Shown: one piece after another, positions 43,726-52,148 of the stretch | Layout: every line of letters starts with the position of its first letter | Numbering within the stretch: the first letter of the stretch is position 1 | Assembly (NCBI RefSeq): GCF_017876155.1 | Contig: NZ_JAGINP010000015.1 | Location: 1 to 64,000 of the forward strand | Source: Azospirillum rugosum | GTDB taxonomy: Bacteria; Pseudomonadota; Alphaproteobacteria; Azospirillales; Azospirillaceae | Direction: 5' to 3' | Length of the DNA stretch: 64,000 bases | The notes under the pieces: model-generated | Told to the model about the DNA's origin: nothing | Databases searched by the model: none | The model's input: the letters and a program-made list of their open reading frames with translations, nothing else | Program-made: the position numbers and the translations under genes

Positions 43726-44130
43726 CACTCGATATTCCGAAATGAAGATGGGCCGCGAGGAGCGGATGCCTCTTCATTTCAGAATGATTGCGAGCCGAAC
43801 AACTATTCGAGAGAACGGCTACCCGGAAGCAGTCGTTGCCAAAGAGAGGTGTTTGATGGGGTTTGTTTGTCGTTCTTTTGGAAAGGGCGGCAACGCGCGG
43901 GCGTAACTCAGCCGGATGCCGGAAGCCATGGGGGTGCGCCGGGTTGTCGGTGGGCACAACCGGCCGGGCATCGGGGCGCAAACGGGACAGCGGATCGGAT
44001 GAGGCCGGCATGAAGGCGGCGCCCCGGTCGGGCCCGGGACGTCTCCTCATCCATCATCCGCTTGGCGGCCGCCCGAACTTTCGCGGCGCCGCCATCCTGC
44101 CCTTCGGCGATTGTCCCCGTGGCCTTGGGG
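43726..44130. other. 405-base region upstream of the metalloprotease
   Basis: Nearest the protease start it has lower GC than the coding flanks. It holds a perfect 10-base-pair inverted repeat (43739-43748 with 43771-43780, loop 22 bases). The 12-mer TTCATTTCAGAA at 43773-43784 recurs upstream of the other RTX gene. The far half is GC-rich and featureless. No gene supported. Confidence 0.55.
43739..43780 (-). promoter_or_regulatory. Inverted repeat in the 5' region of the RTX protease
   Basis: GAAATGAAGA and TCTTCATTTC form ten perfect pairs around a 22-base loop, 14-55 bases before the protease ATG. If transcribed it would be a leader hairpin near the ribosome-binding site; if not, it could be an operator. 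The right arm overlaps the 12-mer shared with the region upstream of the gene at 52149-53171. Confidence 0.45.
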
Positions 44131-45708
44131 TCAAAGCATTCCGGTGCGCCGCCAGGCGGGCAGCTTCCGGTCCAGCAGGTCCGGCAGCACCACGGCGAGC
44201 CGGTCCCGCATGGCCGCGGGATCGGTGATCGGGCTGCCGTCCTCGGCCAGCACGGACCGGCCGAAGCTCTTGAGCGTGTCCGCCACGAAACCGCCCAGCG
44301 CCTGGACATCCGGCACCTGAGAGTCCGGTGGCCCGTTCCGGTCGCCGGTCAGCAGGCCGGCCAGGACGAGGCGGTCCAGCGAGTCCGCCGCCACGCCCTG
44401 CCCGACGACCGGTGCCGCGAGATAGAACAGCGCTTCGTCGAGCCCCATGCGCCGGGCGATCGCCCGGTTCAGCCGGCCGGCCGCCGCGCGGCCCTCCTCC
44501 GACGGTTCCACCAGCGGGTGCGCCTGGTTGGAGGACACCAGCAGCGCCAGGAAGCGCGACAGCGTGCCGAAGTCGTGCCGGGCCATCTCCGGCATCGCGG
44601 CGATCTCGCCCAGGCTCGGCGCGCCGGCGGCGAGCGCGTCGAGGATCGGCAGGCCGAGCGACGGGTCGTGGCGCAGCTCGCCCAGCGGGACCGGGACGGC
44701 CAGGCTGGCGTCCTCGCGCGGGACCAGCAGGGTGAAGCGCAGCCGCTTCAGCGCCGCCTCCGTCTCCGCCGGCGGCATCGGCTCCGGGCCGCGGACGAAG
44801 ACGTCGCGGCGGAACACCTGGTTCACCGCGAAGTCGCGCACCGTCTCGGCCAGCGTGGGGTCGGCGATCTCCGCCAGGATGGGGCGCAGCTCCGCGCGCA
44901 CCGCGAGGTCGTCGAAGTTCTGCGGGATGGTCGCCGAGCCGGCGTAGCCGAGCTTGGCGCGCGCCAGATCCGTCGCCACCTGGGCGTGGCCCAGCGGCTC
45001 CCAATGGCTGTTCAGGTATTCGTGGCTGAGATAGCGGCGATCCTGCTTCGCCATCATGTCCAGATGCTGCCCGGCCGCGCCGTTCACCGCGAAATAGCCG
45101 GCCCCGGCCTCGTTCAGCCGGTTGAGGAAGCCCAGCGCCGCGTCGAACTGGCGGTCGCTGCGCGCCGGGTTGGCCGCCGCGTGGGCCAGGATCAGCTTCT
45201 GCAAGGGCATCAGCGGCGCCCAGCCCGGCTGGCTGTTGTAGCTGAGATAGACCAGCCCGCCCGGCTTCAGCATCCGTTCCAGGATGTCCACGACCGCCCG
45301 GCGGTTCTCCGGGCTGATCCAGCTGTAGACGCCGTGCAGGGCGATGAAATCGAACCCGTCCCCGGCGTCCTCGGCGGGCAATCCGTCGGCGGCGACCTGC
45401 TGGAAGCTGCGCTCGTGGAAGGCGACGTTGGGAAGCTCCGCCTCCTCGGCCAGCCGGCGGGCGCCCGCGATGTGCAGCGGGTTGAAGTCGATGCCGACGA
45501 AGCGCCCCTGCGGATGCGTCGCGGCCAGGATGTTCAGGGTCATCCCCTGGCCGCAGCCCAGCTCGCAATAGCGGAAGGGCCGGTCGGCGCGCGGCGGCCG
45601 GATGCCGTTCAGCAGGCAGACGTAGGAGAGATAGCCGGGGGCCAGCTCCCGGTAGGCGCCGTGGGTGTAGGCGATGTCGGCGTTGTAGCCGTCGCTCCAC
45701 GCGCTCAT
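44131..45708 (-). CDS. SAM methyltransferase with methyltransferase-regulatory domain
   Basis: 525 residues. A class I SAM-binding motif CELGCGQGMTLNILAATHPQ starts near 48. FVGIDFNPLHIAGARRLAEE and FDFIALHGVYSWISPENRRA follow. Residues 220-310 (DMMAKQDRRYLSHEYLNSHW, EPLGHAQVATDLARAKLGYA) match the regulatory domain found in large bacterial methyltransferases. An all-alpha C-terminus follows. The start overlaps the stop of the upstream glycosyltransferase by four bases, so the pair is coupled. It probably methylates a glycan or a lipid-linked sugar. Confidence 0.85.
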   Translation of the reverse strand: MSAWSDGYNADIAYTHGAYRELAPGYLSYVCLLNGIRPPRADRPFRYCELGCGQGMTLNILAATHPQGRFVGIDFNPLHIAGARRLAEEAELPNVAFHERSFQQVAADGLPAEDAGDGFDFIALHGVYSWISPENRRAVVDILERMLKPGGLVYLSYNSQPGWAPLMPLQKLILAHAAANPARSDRQFDAALGFLNRLNEAGAGYFAVNGAAGQHLDMMAKQDRRYLSHEYLNSHWEPLGHAQVATDLARAKLGYAGSATIPQNFDDLAVRAELRPILAEIADPTLAETVRDFAVNQVFRRDVFVRGPEPMPPAETEAALKRLRFTLLVPREDASLAVPVPLGELRHDPSLGLPILDALAAGAPSLGEIAAMPEMARHDFGTLSRFLALLVSSNQAHPLVEPSEEGRAAAGRLNRAIARRMGLDEALFYLAAPVVGQGVAADSLDRLVLAGLLTGDRNGPPDSQVPDVQALGGFVADTLKSFGRSVLAEDGSPITDPAAMRDRLAVVLPDLLDRKLPAWRRTGML

Positions 45709-46982
45709 GCCGGGGTCCTCTCGGCAAGCGTCCCCGTCGCCAACGTTCCCTGGGCCGGCGTCCGGCCGGCGATCAGGTCGTCGGTCAGGGCGAGGAAGCG
45801 GGGCAGGGTGACGGTGCGCAGGTCGTAGTTCTCCACCGCCGTCTGCCGCGCCCGGTCGCGCAGCGCCTGCATGCGGTCGGGATGCTCGAACACCTCGTCG
45901 ATGCGGTCGGCCAGCCCGGCGCCGTCGAAGAAGTCGACCAGCAGCCCGTTCTGCCGGTCGCGCAGCACCTCCTCCACCGGGATGGTCGAGGAGCCGATGA
46001 TCAGGCAGCCGGCCGCCATCGCCTCCAGGAAGGACCAGGACAGGACGAAGGGGTAGGTGAGGTAGACGTGGGCGGAGGAGACCCGCAGGATCGTCAGGAA
46101 GCTGGGATAGGGCACCTTGCCGAGGAAATGCACCCGCTCCCGGTCGATGCCGGCCCCGACCTCGTCCAGCAGGATGTCGCGGAAGCTCCGGCCGTCGGGG
46201 GCGGCCTGGCCGTAGCTGACCTCGTCGCCGCCGACAACCAGCACATGGGCCTTCGGGCGCCGCTTCAGGATGCCCGGCAGGGCGCGCATGAAGACGTGGA
46301 AGCCGCGGTAGGGCTCCAGGTTGCGGGCGACGTAGGTGATCACCTCGTCCTTGCGCGTCAGCGTCAGGCCCGATGGCAGGCGCAGCCAGGCGTCCGGCTC
46401 CGGCCGCACGATGGTGGTGTCCACGCCTTCGTGGACGACGCTGATGCGGGAGCGCATGTAGTCGGGGTAGAGCGACCACTGCCAGCCGGTCGGGGTGTGG
46501 CCCCAGTCGGCGGCGTCGAAGCCCAGCGTGTTGATCGCGTTCTTGGTCCGCACCCGCGGCCCGTCGTTCAGGTTGACCGGCAGCGACGGGTCGAAGCCGA
46601 TGTCGGCCCCGGTCAGGTGGTAGAAGAACTCGAAGTAGGCGAGCAGCGGCACGTCCGGCCAGACGTCCTTCATGTACAGCGTCTCGCCCCAGCCGTTGTG
46701 GCCGATCATGATGTCGGGGCGGAAGCCCTCGGCCTTCAGCCGCCGGCAGACCTCGTAGACGCCCTGCCCGTAGATGACCGCCTGCTCCAGATCCTGGAGA
46801 TAGTGGTGGGTCGAGGGCCGCGCGGCGCGGAAGGGCTGGTAGGTCGCGCGCTCCACCCCGGGAATCTGGAGGGGGTTGTCGTGCGAAATGAAGACCACGC
46901 GGTTGCCGGGCTGCGCCGCCAGATGCTGGACGACGTGCTGGTACTGGCCGGGGAAGTTCTGGTGGACGAAAAGGTAATTCAT
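45705..46982 (-). CDS. GT4-family glycosyltransferase
   Basis: 425 residues starting MNYLFVHQNFPGQYQHVVQH, a typical start of this GT-B family. Later motifs are SVVHEGVDTTIVRPEPDAWL, VITYVARNLEPYRGFHVFMR and LSWSFLEAMAAGCLIIGSST, followed by IPVEEVLRDRQNGLLVDFFD. It is clearly a full-length enzyme. It overlaps the downstream methyltransferase by four bases. Upstream, 115 bases hold a short tandem repeat. Sugar and acceptor unknown. Confidence 0.88.
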   Translation of the reverse strand: MNYLFVHQNFPGQYQHVVQHLAAQPGNRVVFISHDNPLQIPGVERATYQPFRAARPSTHHYLQDLEQAVIYGQGVYEVCRRLKAEGFRPDIMIGHNGWGETLYMKDVWPDVPLLAYFEFFYHLTGADIGFDPSLPVNLNDGPRVRTKNAINTLGFDAADWGHTPTGWQWSLYPDYMRSRISVVHEGVDTTIVRPEPDAWLRLPSGLTLTRKDEVITYVARNLEPYRGFHVFMRALPGILKRRPKAHVLVVGGDEVSYGQAAPDGRSFRDILLDEVGAGIDRERVHFLGKVPYPSFLTILRVSSAHVYLTYPFVLSWSFLEAMAAGCLIIGSSTIPVEEVLRDRQNGLLVDFFDGAGLADRIDEVFEHPDRMQALRDRARQTAVENYDLRTVTLPRFLALTDDLIAGRTPAQGTLATGTLAERTPA

Positions 46983-47062
46983 TGCACGTCGCCGATTCCG
47001 CAGGGGGCCCGCCGCGGGCCGTGTCGTCGTTGTTCCGTGGGCGCCGGGCCTGTCGGGCCAGA

Positions 47063-47107
47063 AGCCGTTGGGCCAAGAGCCGTTGGGCCGTGAGCCGTCA
47101 GGCCGGG
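47063..47107. repeat. Three 15-base tandem units
   Basis: AGCCGTTGGGCCAAG, AGCCGTTGGGCCGTG and AGCCGTCAGGCCGGG in tandem, between two minus-strand genes and reaching into the end of the methyltransferase gene. It is probably a slippage product in GC-rich DNA. Confidence 0.7.
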
Positions 47108-47736
47108 GAGAAATCCTGGGCGATGCTGTCCGGCGGCGAGCCATCCGGGGCCGGGGTCCGGTACGCCCTGACCCGCAGCTCGTAGGCTTCGCCCCGGCGC
47201 CACATCGCGAAGCTTTCGAAGCCCGCGTCCTGCAACGCCTTGCCCAGCGTCCGCGGCGTGAAGCCGGTGCGGTGGGCCATGAAGCGGTTGCCGGCGGCAA
47301 GCGCCGGGCCATAGCCGTAGAGGACGTCCAGGGGGCGGACCGGCCCGGTGCCGGTCTCGTAGAGCGGCTCGTCGAGCTGGTCCGCCGCCACCAGCCGCGC
47401 CACCGCCTGGAGGTCGGGCACGGTCAGCAGCAACTGCCCGCCCGGCCGGAGAACCCGCCGGAACTCCAGCAAGGCCTGCGGCACCTCGTGCGGTTCGAGG
47501 TGCTCCAGGTTGTGCGACGACCACACGGCGTCCACCGACCCGTCCTCCACCTCCGGCATCCCGGTGATCGAGGCGGTGATGTCGGGGTCGACCGCCGGGT
47601 CGATGTCGAGCCGCAGTTCCCGCCACTCCTCGGCCGGAAAGGCGTCGCCGATGACGCTGAGGGCCCGCGGACCGCACCCGACGTTGAGCACGGTCTTGCG
47701 CGGAGCCGGGGCCGCCTCCGGAAGCGACTGGGGCAT
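47098..47736 (-). CDS. Class I SAM-dependent methyltransferase
   Basis: A 212-residue methyltransferase with NVGCGPRALSVIGDAFPAEE at 18-37. It has an acidic residue for the ribose in LRLDIDPAVDPDITASI, WSSHNLEHLEPHEVPQALLE, and VLRPGGQLLLTVPDLQAVAR. It is of the UbiE/Methyltransf_11 type. It lies between the giant transferase gene upstream and the GT4 gene downstream. O-methylation of a glycan is the best guess. Confidence 0.82.
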   Translation of the reverse strand: MPQSLPEAAPAPRKTVLNVGCGPRALSVIGDAFPAEEWRELRLDIDPAVDPDITASITGMPEVEDGSVDAVWSSHNLEHLEPHEVPQALLEFRRVLRPGGQLLLTVPDLQAVARLVAADQLDEPLYETGTGPVRPLDVLYGYGPALAAGNRFMAHRTGFTPRTLGKALQDAGFESFAMWRRGEAYELRVRAYRTPAPDGSPPDSIAQDFSPA

Positions 47737-47757
47737 CAGCCTGCAATCCGCTCCGGA

Positions 47758-48723
47758 TCAGAAGGAGCGCGGCTGGGCCAGGGCGCCCTGCTTCTCGACC
47801 AGGCGCAGCAGGATGCCTTCCAGCGGGTCGCCGATGGCGTCCGACCGGCAGGGGCTGCCGTTCTGGCCGGCGGGGGACCGGTAGCCGCTGACGAAGGCGC
47901 CTTCGTAGACGCACTCGAACCGCTCCGCCACGGCGCCGCGCAGGCGGATCGAGAAGCCGATCAGGGGCGTGCCGAGGCCGCGGCTGCCGCACATGTTGCC
48001 GCCGGTGATCCAGGGCGTCTCCCAGCCGTTGGCGGTCAGGCCCTTGTACTCGATGTCCTCGGGCGACAGGCCATCCACCGGGGTGATGGAGAAGGCTTCG
48101 ATCCACAGCCGCTGCCCGACGGCGCCGGCCCAGTTGGAATCGGCGAAGCGCAGGTCGCCGTGGCGCTGGACGTGGGCCAGGATTTCGGCGCGCGGGGCGC
48201 GGGCGGCCCCGATCGGAGCGGACACGACCGGGGTGGCGACCGGAGCGGCGGCGACGGGAGCCGGAGCCACGGGGGCCGCGGCGGCGGGCGTTCCGACGGC
48301 GGGCGTTCCAACGGCGGGCGTTCCAACGGCGGGGGCCGCAGCCGCCGGCTGGGCGGCTCCGCCCGGCACGTCGTCGATGCGGGCGAACTGGAGCGACAGC
48401 AGCGCGTTCGTGCGGTCGATGTGCTTGTAGGAGCTGAGGATCAGGTTGGCGGTGCCGCCCGCGACCTTGATGATGATCGTGTCGCCCGGCTTGGCCAGCC
48501 AGTTGCCCGGGACGCTGGAGATCATCTCCACCGTGACGCCGGCCTGGCCGTTGGGCGCGGCGGCCAGCTGCACGCTCGGCAGCGGAAACTCGCCCGGCGC
48601 CGCGGCCGAACCGCCGCCCGTGACGATCAGGGAATAGAAGCCCGGCGCCAGAGGCAGGGTCTGCGCCGTGGCCTTGATCTGGCTGGACTGAGTGGCTTCT
48701 GCGGACGCAACGCTACCGATCAT
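47758..48723 (-). other. Probable separate protein within the long frame (internal start)
   Basis: From the ATG at 48723 the frame would give 321 residues: MIGSVASAEATQSSQIKATA, a beta-rich segment (APGFYSLIVTGGGSA, and WLAKPGDTIIIKVAGGTANL), a Pro-Ala linker with tandem TPAVG units, then a C-terminal domain with FADSNWAGAVGQRLWIEAFS and GWETPWITGGNMCGSRGLGT. The C-terminal part resembles a Clostridium-hydrophobic-repeat-like or lectin-like wall domain, without a certain family. Its boundary with the transferase lies near 48724-48850. Confidence 0.5.
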
Positions 48724-51700
48724 CGACGACCCCCCGCGGGCGTGAAAGGTTGAAAAATCGTGAACGGGCGCTTCCAAATCCGTCATAGGACCGGAAGGCC
48801 TGTTATCAGGCCGAAAGGAAGTAGGCCTTTCGATTGCTACGCCATGCACTGTGCGAGCGTCAAGGATACCCAGGAGCGTGTCGTTGATTGTCGCAGGGTC
48901 GAGTCCGAGTGGCAGCCGGTGGCCTCCACCCGCGCTCCGGATCCGCTCGCCCAGCGCCCCCAGGTCGAAGGCGGCGACCTCCAGCCCGGCGCGCCAGGCG
49001 GTGGACAGCGCGTAGCACCAGGTCTCCGGCGAGATGGAGGGCAGGAAGGCGAGATGGGCCTGCTGCGCCCGAACCAGGGCGACGGCTTCCTCTTCCGAAA
49101 AGCGGCCGGTCACGAAGATGCGCCCGGTCTCGAAGAGCGGCGGATCCTCCTCGCTGAAGCCGACGACCACGAACTCCAGCGGCAGGTCGCGCGCGGCGGC
49201 GTCCCGCGCACAGGCGAGCAGGACCTCGTAGCCCTTCTGGATGCCGACGGCGCCGATGGTGCAGACGCGCCAGCGTCCCCCCGGCGGGCGCTGCGGCCGG
49301 GCCCCGCGAGGCGGCTCCACCGCCTCCCAGGGGCGGACGTCGATGGGGCGCGGGGCCATATGGAGCAGGTCCGTGTGGCGGGCCAGGCGGGCGGCCACGT
49401 CCCGCGTCGGGACCGTCACCCGGCGGGCGCCGGCGACCAGGGCGCGCGTGCGCCGCCGCAGCGCGGTCACCGTCAGGTCCGGGTCGGCGCGGTCGTCCGG
49501 GTCGGCGGTGCAGCGCTCGCAGGCGGCCAGATCCGGCTCCCCGCAATAGCGCCCGGCGCCGTCCACCAGGTTCACGCGCGGGCAGATCAGCCCATAGTCG
49601 TGGACGGTGACGTCGTAGGGCACGCCGAGCCGTCCGGCGAGGTCGAGCACGGCGGGATCGTGGCCGAGCGTGTGGTGGATCTCCACCGCCGCCGTCCCGG
49701 CCTGCCGCAGCGCCGCCACCAGCTCGTCGAACTCGGCCCGCGTGCGGAACACCAGGTCGCGCAGGTCTGGCCGGTCCGTCACCTCGATCCGGCAGCGCCG
49801 TTCGGGCGGATCCGCCTTGGCGCCATCCTCCTCGTCCTCATCATCGGGCCCATCCTCATCGGGTGGCGCGTCCGGATCCTCGCCGGTCTCCGGGGACAGG
49901 CGCAGGACGCGCCAGCCCTCCGCGCGCAGCGCCGCGATGCGCTCGGCGACGAAGCGCGCGACGCCGCCCCGGCCGGACAGCGTGACCAGCAGGACGGCCG
50001 GCGGGCGCGGCGCGGCCTCCTCGGCGGCCCAGCGGGCGAGATCCAGGCGGCGCCGCGCCGCCAGCAGCGGGTCGGCGGCGATGAAGTCCTGCACCAGCGC
50101 GTCGTAGCCGGGGTGCAGCCGTTCCAGCAGGCGGCCGTTGCGCGCGGCCAGGATGGCCTTCTGCCGGCCGAAGGACCGGCCGCCGACATGGGCGACGAAG
50201 ACGTCGGCCGCCCCCAGGTGGCGCCAGCCCAGGCGGCGGGCGCGCAGGCAGAAGTCGTTCTCCTCGCCGTAGCCGCGCCCGAACAGGCGTTCCTCGAAGG
50301 GGCCGGTCTCCTCCAGGCAGTCGCGGCGGATGTACAGGCAGAAGCCGACGCCCACCGGCAGCTCGGCCCGGACGCCGGTGTTCACCGCGCGGGCCGTCCG
50401 GTCGAGCCGCGCGGTCTCGTCGAGGGTCGGGGCGGGTGGGCGGACGGTGCCGGAGGGGTAGCTGAGGATGGTGGCGTCGTTGGACAGGGGCGTGACCGTG
50501 CCGGCGTCGTGCGAGCCGTGGGCGGCGGCGCGCAGGCGGGCCAGCCAGTCGCCGGCGACCAGCGTGTCGGCGTTCAGCAGGACCACGTCGCGGTCCGGAT
50601 GCAGGCCGAGGCCACGGTTGACCGTCGCCGGGAAGCCGAGGTTGCGCTCGTTGCGCAGCAGGGTGATGCGCCCCGCGGCGGCAAGAGCCGCGAGGTCGCG
50701 GGCGAGGTCCGGCTCCGGGCCGGCGTCGTCGATGACGATGACCTCGTGCGGCGTGCGGTCCTCCCGCGCGGCGGCGAAGACCGAGCGCAGGCAGGCCAGC
50801 GTTTCCTCCCGGCCGCGGTAGACCGGGACGATGACGTCCACGATGGGAGAGGGAAGCCGGCCCTGCGGCCGGCGGGCCGGCGGGGGCTCGACCGGCGTCG
50901 GCCGGCGCTCTGGTGCCTTCTTGTCCCGGCCCGGCCCGGGCCAGGGCAGGGGGCTGCCGGCGAGCGGCACGTCCCCCGGCCCGGCGGTCACGCGCAAAAG
51001 GCCGGGTTCGAGCCCGCTGCCGTCCAGGTCGAGCGTGAAGGCATAGTCGCCGTCCTCGATCCCGAAGGCCTGGGCGGCCTCCATGGGCCGGTCGGTGGCC
51101 AGCGTGACGGAACGGCCGGCGGAGTCGCTGACCCGCACCGTCACCCGCTGCGGCGGGTCGCCCGGGCACCAGGCCCAGCCGGACAGGCGCGAGTTCCCAT
51201 CCGCAGCGTCCTCGATGACCGCGCTGCCCTCGACGGCGGCGTGGCGGCGCGGGTGCAGCGGCGCGCCGAGCAAGGGGCGGCCGTCCAGCGTGACGGACAG
51301 CGTCTCACCCTCCGCCTCCGGTCCCAAAGGCAGGGTGAAGCGGATGACGCCGGCCGCCGGGTCGGGCTGGCCGTAACGGTGCAGGAAGGACGGGCCATCG
51401 AGGGCCAGGAGGGAGCCCCGGCCGGACTCCACGCGCAGGACGCTGCCCGCCCGGATCCGGTCCGGGTGCAGCGCGCCGACGATTCGCAGGCCGAGGTCGG
51501 CCGATGCCCATCCCGCGGCAGCACCCGACCGCAGGGCATGGTCGGCGAGATCCGCCAGCATGGGGGCCACGCCAACGGGGAAACGGTGCAGCAGCCGTTC
51601 GACGAGCGGGACGAAGCGGTCCATCGCGCCGAGCCGGGCCAGGGCTTGGCCGAGCACGATCGACGCGGTCGGGGTGGGGGCCCGCTCGGCCACCGATTCC

Positions 51701-51993
51701 AGCAAGGGCGGCACGTCGCCGGGGCGGTCCGCCGCGACCAGCAGGGCGGCGAAGAAGGCCTTGAGCGCGATGTCGTTGGGGGCGAAGCGGGCGCTGCGTT
51801 CGGCCCAGCGCAGGGCCTCGCCGAGATCGCCGCGGGCGATGGCGCAGCGGGCCAGCCCGGTGGCGCCGTGGCTGTGGCTGCGGTCGTCGCGCAGCAGGGC
51901 GCGGGCTTCGCGCTCCGCCTCGGCCCAGCGGCCGTCGGCGATGGCGCGTTCCAGGGGTCCTGGATCGGGTTTCGGCTTTTTCGAGGAACTCAT
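47758..51993 (-). CDS. Giant glycosyltransferase (TPR-GW-GT2-GT4) read through into a C-terminal beta protein
   Basis: One uninterrupted frame of 1411 codons. Residues 10-150 are TPR-like (GRWAEAEREARALLRDD, GDLGEALRWAERSARFAPND). A GW module follows (LSGWAWCPGD, near 265). The GT2 domain has VDVIVPVYRGREETLACLRS, VIVIDDAGPEPDLA, LLNADTLVAGDW and YGEENDFCLRARRLGW. The GT4-like domain has YDVTVHDYGLICPRVNLVDG and CTIGAVGIQKGYEVLLACAR. At residue 1091 (48723) an internal ATG with a GGGGGG site starts a separate-looking beta-rich protein. An AT-richer hairpin stretch lies between them, so the two halves may be separate genes fused by loss of a stop. Confidence 0.8.
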   Translation of the reverse strand: MSSSKKPKPDPGPLERAIADGRWAEAEREARALLRDDRSHSHGATGLARCAIARGDLGEALRWAERSARFAPNDIALKAFFAALLVAADRPGDVPPLLESVAERAPTPTASIVLGQALARLGAMDRFVPLVERLLHRFPVGVAPMLADLADHALRSGAAAGWASADLGLRIVGALHPDRIRAGSVLRVESGRGSLLALDGPSFLHRYGQPDPAAGVIRFTLPLGPEAEGETLSVTLDGRPLLGAPLHPRRHAAVEGSAVIEDAADGNSRLSGWAWCPGDPPQRVTVRVSDSAGRSVTLATDRPMEAAQAFGIEDGDYAFTLDLDGSGLEPGLLRVTAGPGDVPLAGSPLPWPGPGRDKKAPERRPTPVEPPPARRPQGRLPSPIVDVIVPVYRGREETLACLRSVFAAAREDRTPHEVIVIDDAGPEPDLARDLAALAAAGRITLLRNERNLGFPATVNRGLGLHPDRDVVLLNADTLVAGDWLARLRAAAHGSHDAGTVTPLSNDATILSYPSGTVRPPAPTLDETARLDRTARAVNTGVRAELPVGVGFCLYIRRDCLEETGPFEERLFGRGYGEENDFCLRARRLGWRHLGAADVFVAHVGGRSFGRQKAILAARNGRLLERLHPGYDALVQDFIAADPLLAARRRLDLARWAAEEAAPRPPAVLLVTLSGRGGVARFVAERIAALRAEGWRVLRLSPETGEDPDAPPDEDGPDDEDEEDGAKADPPERRCRIEVTDRPDLRDLVFRTRAEFDELVAALRQAGTAAVEIHHTLGHDPAVLDLAGRLGVPYDVTVHDYGLICPRVNLVDGAGRYCGEPDLAACERCTADPDDRADPDLTVTALRRRTRALVAGARRVTVPTRDVAARLARHTDLLHMAPRPIDVRPWEAVEPPRGARPQRPPGGRWRVCTIGAVGIQKGYEVLLACARDAAARDLPLEFVVVGFSEEDPPLFETGRIFVTGRFSEEEAVALVRAQQAHLAFLPSISPETWCYALSTAWRAGLEVAAFDLGALGERIRSAGGGHRLPLGLDPATINDTLLGILDARTVHGVAIERPTSFRPDNRPSGPMTDLEAPVHDFSTFHARGGSSMIGSVASAEATQSSQIKATAQTLPLAPGFYSLIVTGGGSAAAPGEFPLPSVQLAAAPNGQAGVTVEMISSVPGNWLAKPGDTIIIKVAGGTANLILSSYKHIDRTNALLSLQFARIDDVPGGAAQPAAAAPAVGTPAVGTPAVGTPAAAAPVAPAPVAAAPVATPVVSAPIGAARAPRAEILAHVQRHGDLRFADSNWAGAVGQRLWIEAFSITPVDGLSPEDIEYKGLTANGWETPWITGGNMCGSRGLGTPLIGFSIRLRGAVAERFECVYEGAFVSGYRSPAGQNGSPCRSDAIGDPLEGILLRLVEKQGALAQPRSF
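48283..48327. repeat. 15-base tandem repeat encoding Thr-Pro-Ala-Val-Gly
   Basis: Three units of GGCGGGCGTTCCRAC on the plus strand, the last two identical. On the coding strand they give the linker TPAVGTPAVGTPA. The length is a multiple of three, so changes in copy number keep the frame. This could be a variable linker. Confidence 0.7.
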
Positions 51994-52090
51994 GCTTGCG
52001 GATCACCCTTGCGGGCACGGGACGGGCCGCGCCTGCCATGCCCCCTCGGGGCGCCCCATGATGAGGAAGCCCGAGGGAAATGCACGGCAT

Positions 52091-52124
52091 AAAAATGGAC
52101 CTGCCGATTGCTCGGCAGGTCCAT
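52091..52124 (-). terminator. Rho-independent terminator of the RTX gene
   Basis: On the minus strand, thirteen perfect base pairs (ATGGACCTGCCGA with TCGGCAGGTCCAT) and a four-base loop are followed by five T. It begins 25 bases after the stop of the RTX-repeat protein and ends its transcript before the giant transferase gene. Confidence 0.9.
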
Positions 52125-52148
52125 CAGGGTGCTGCAGGGGCCTTCTTA

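Noticed and set aside
48760..52092. A 1110-codon open frame on the plus strand
   Set aside because: Antisense to the TPR-GT2-GT4 protein; composition is typical of reverse reading of high-GC genes and no motif is seen.
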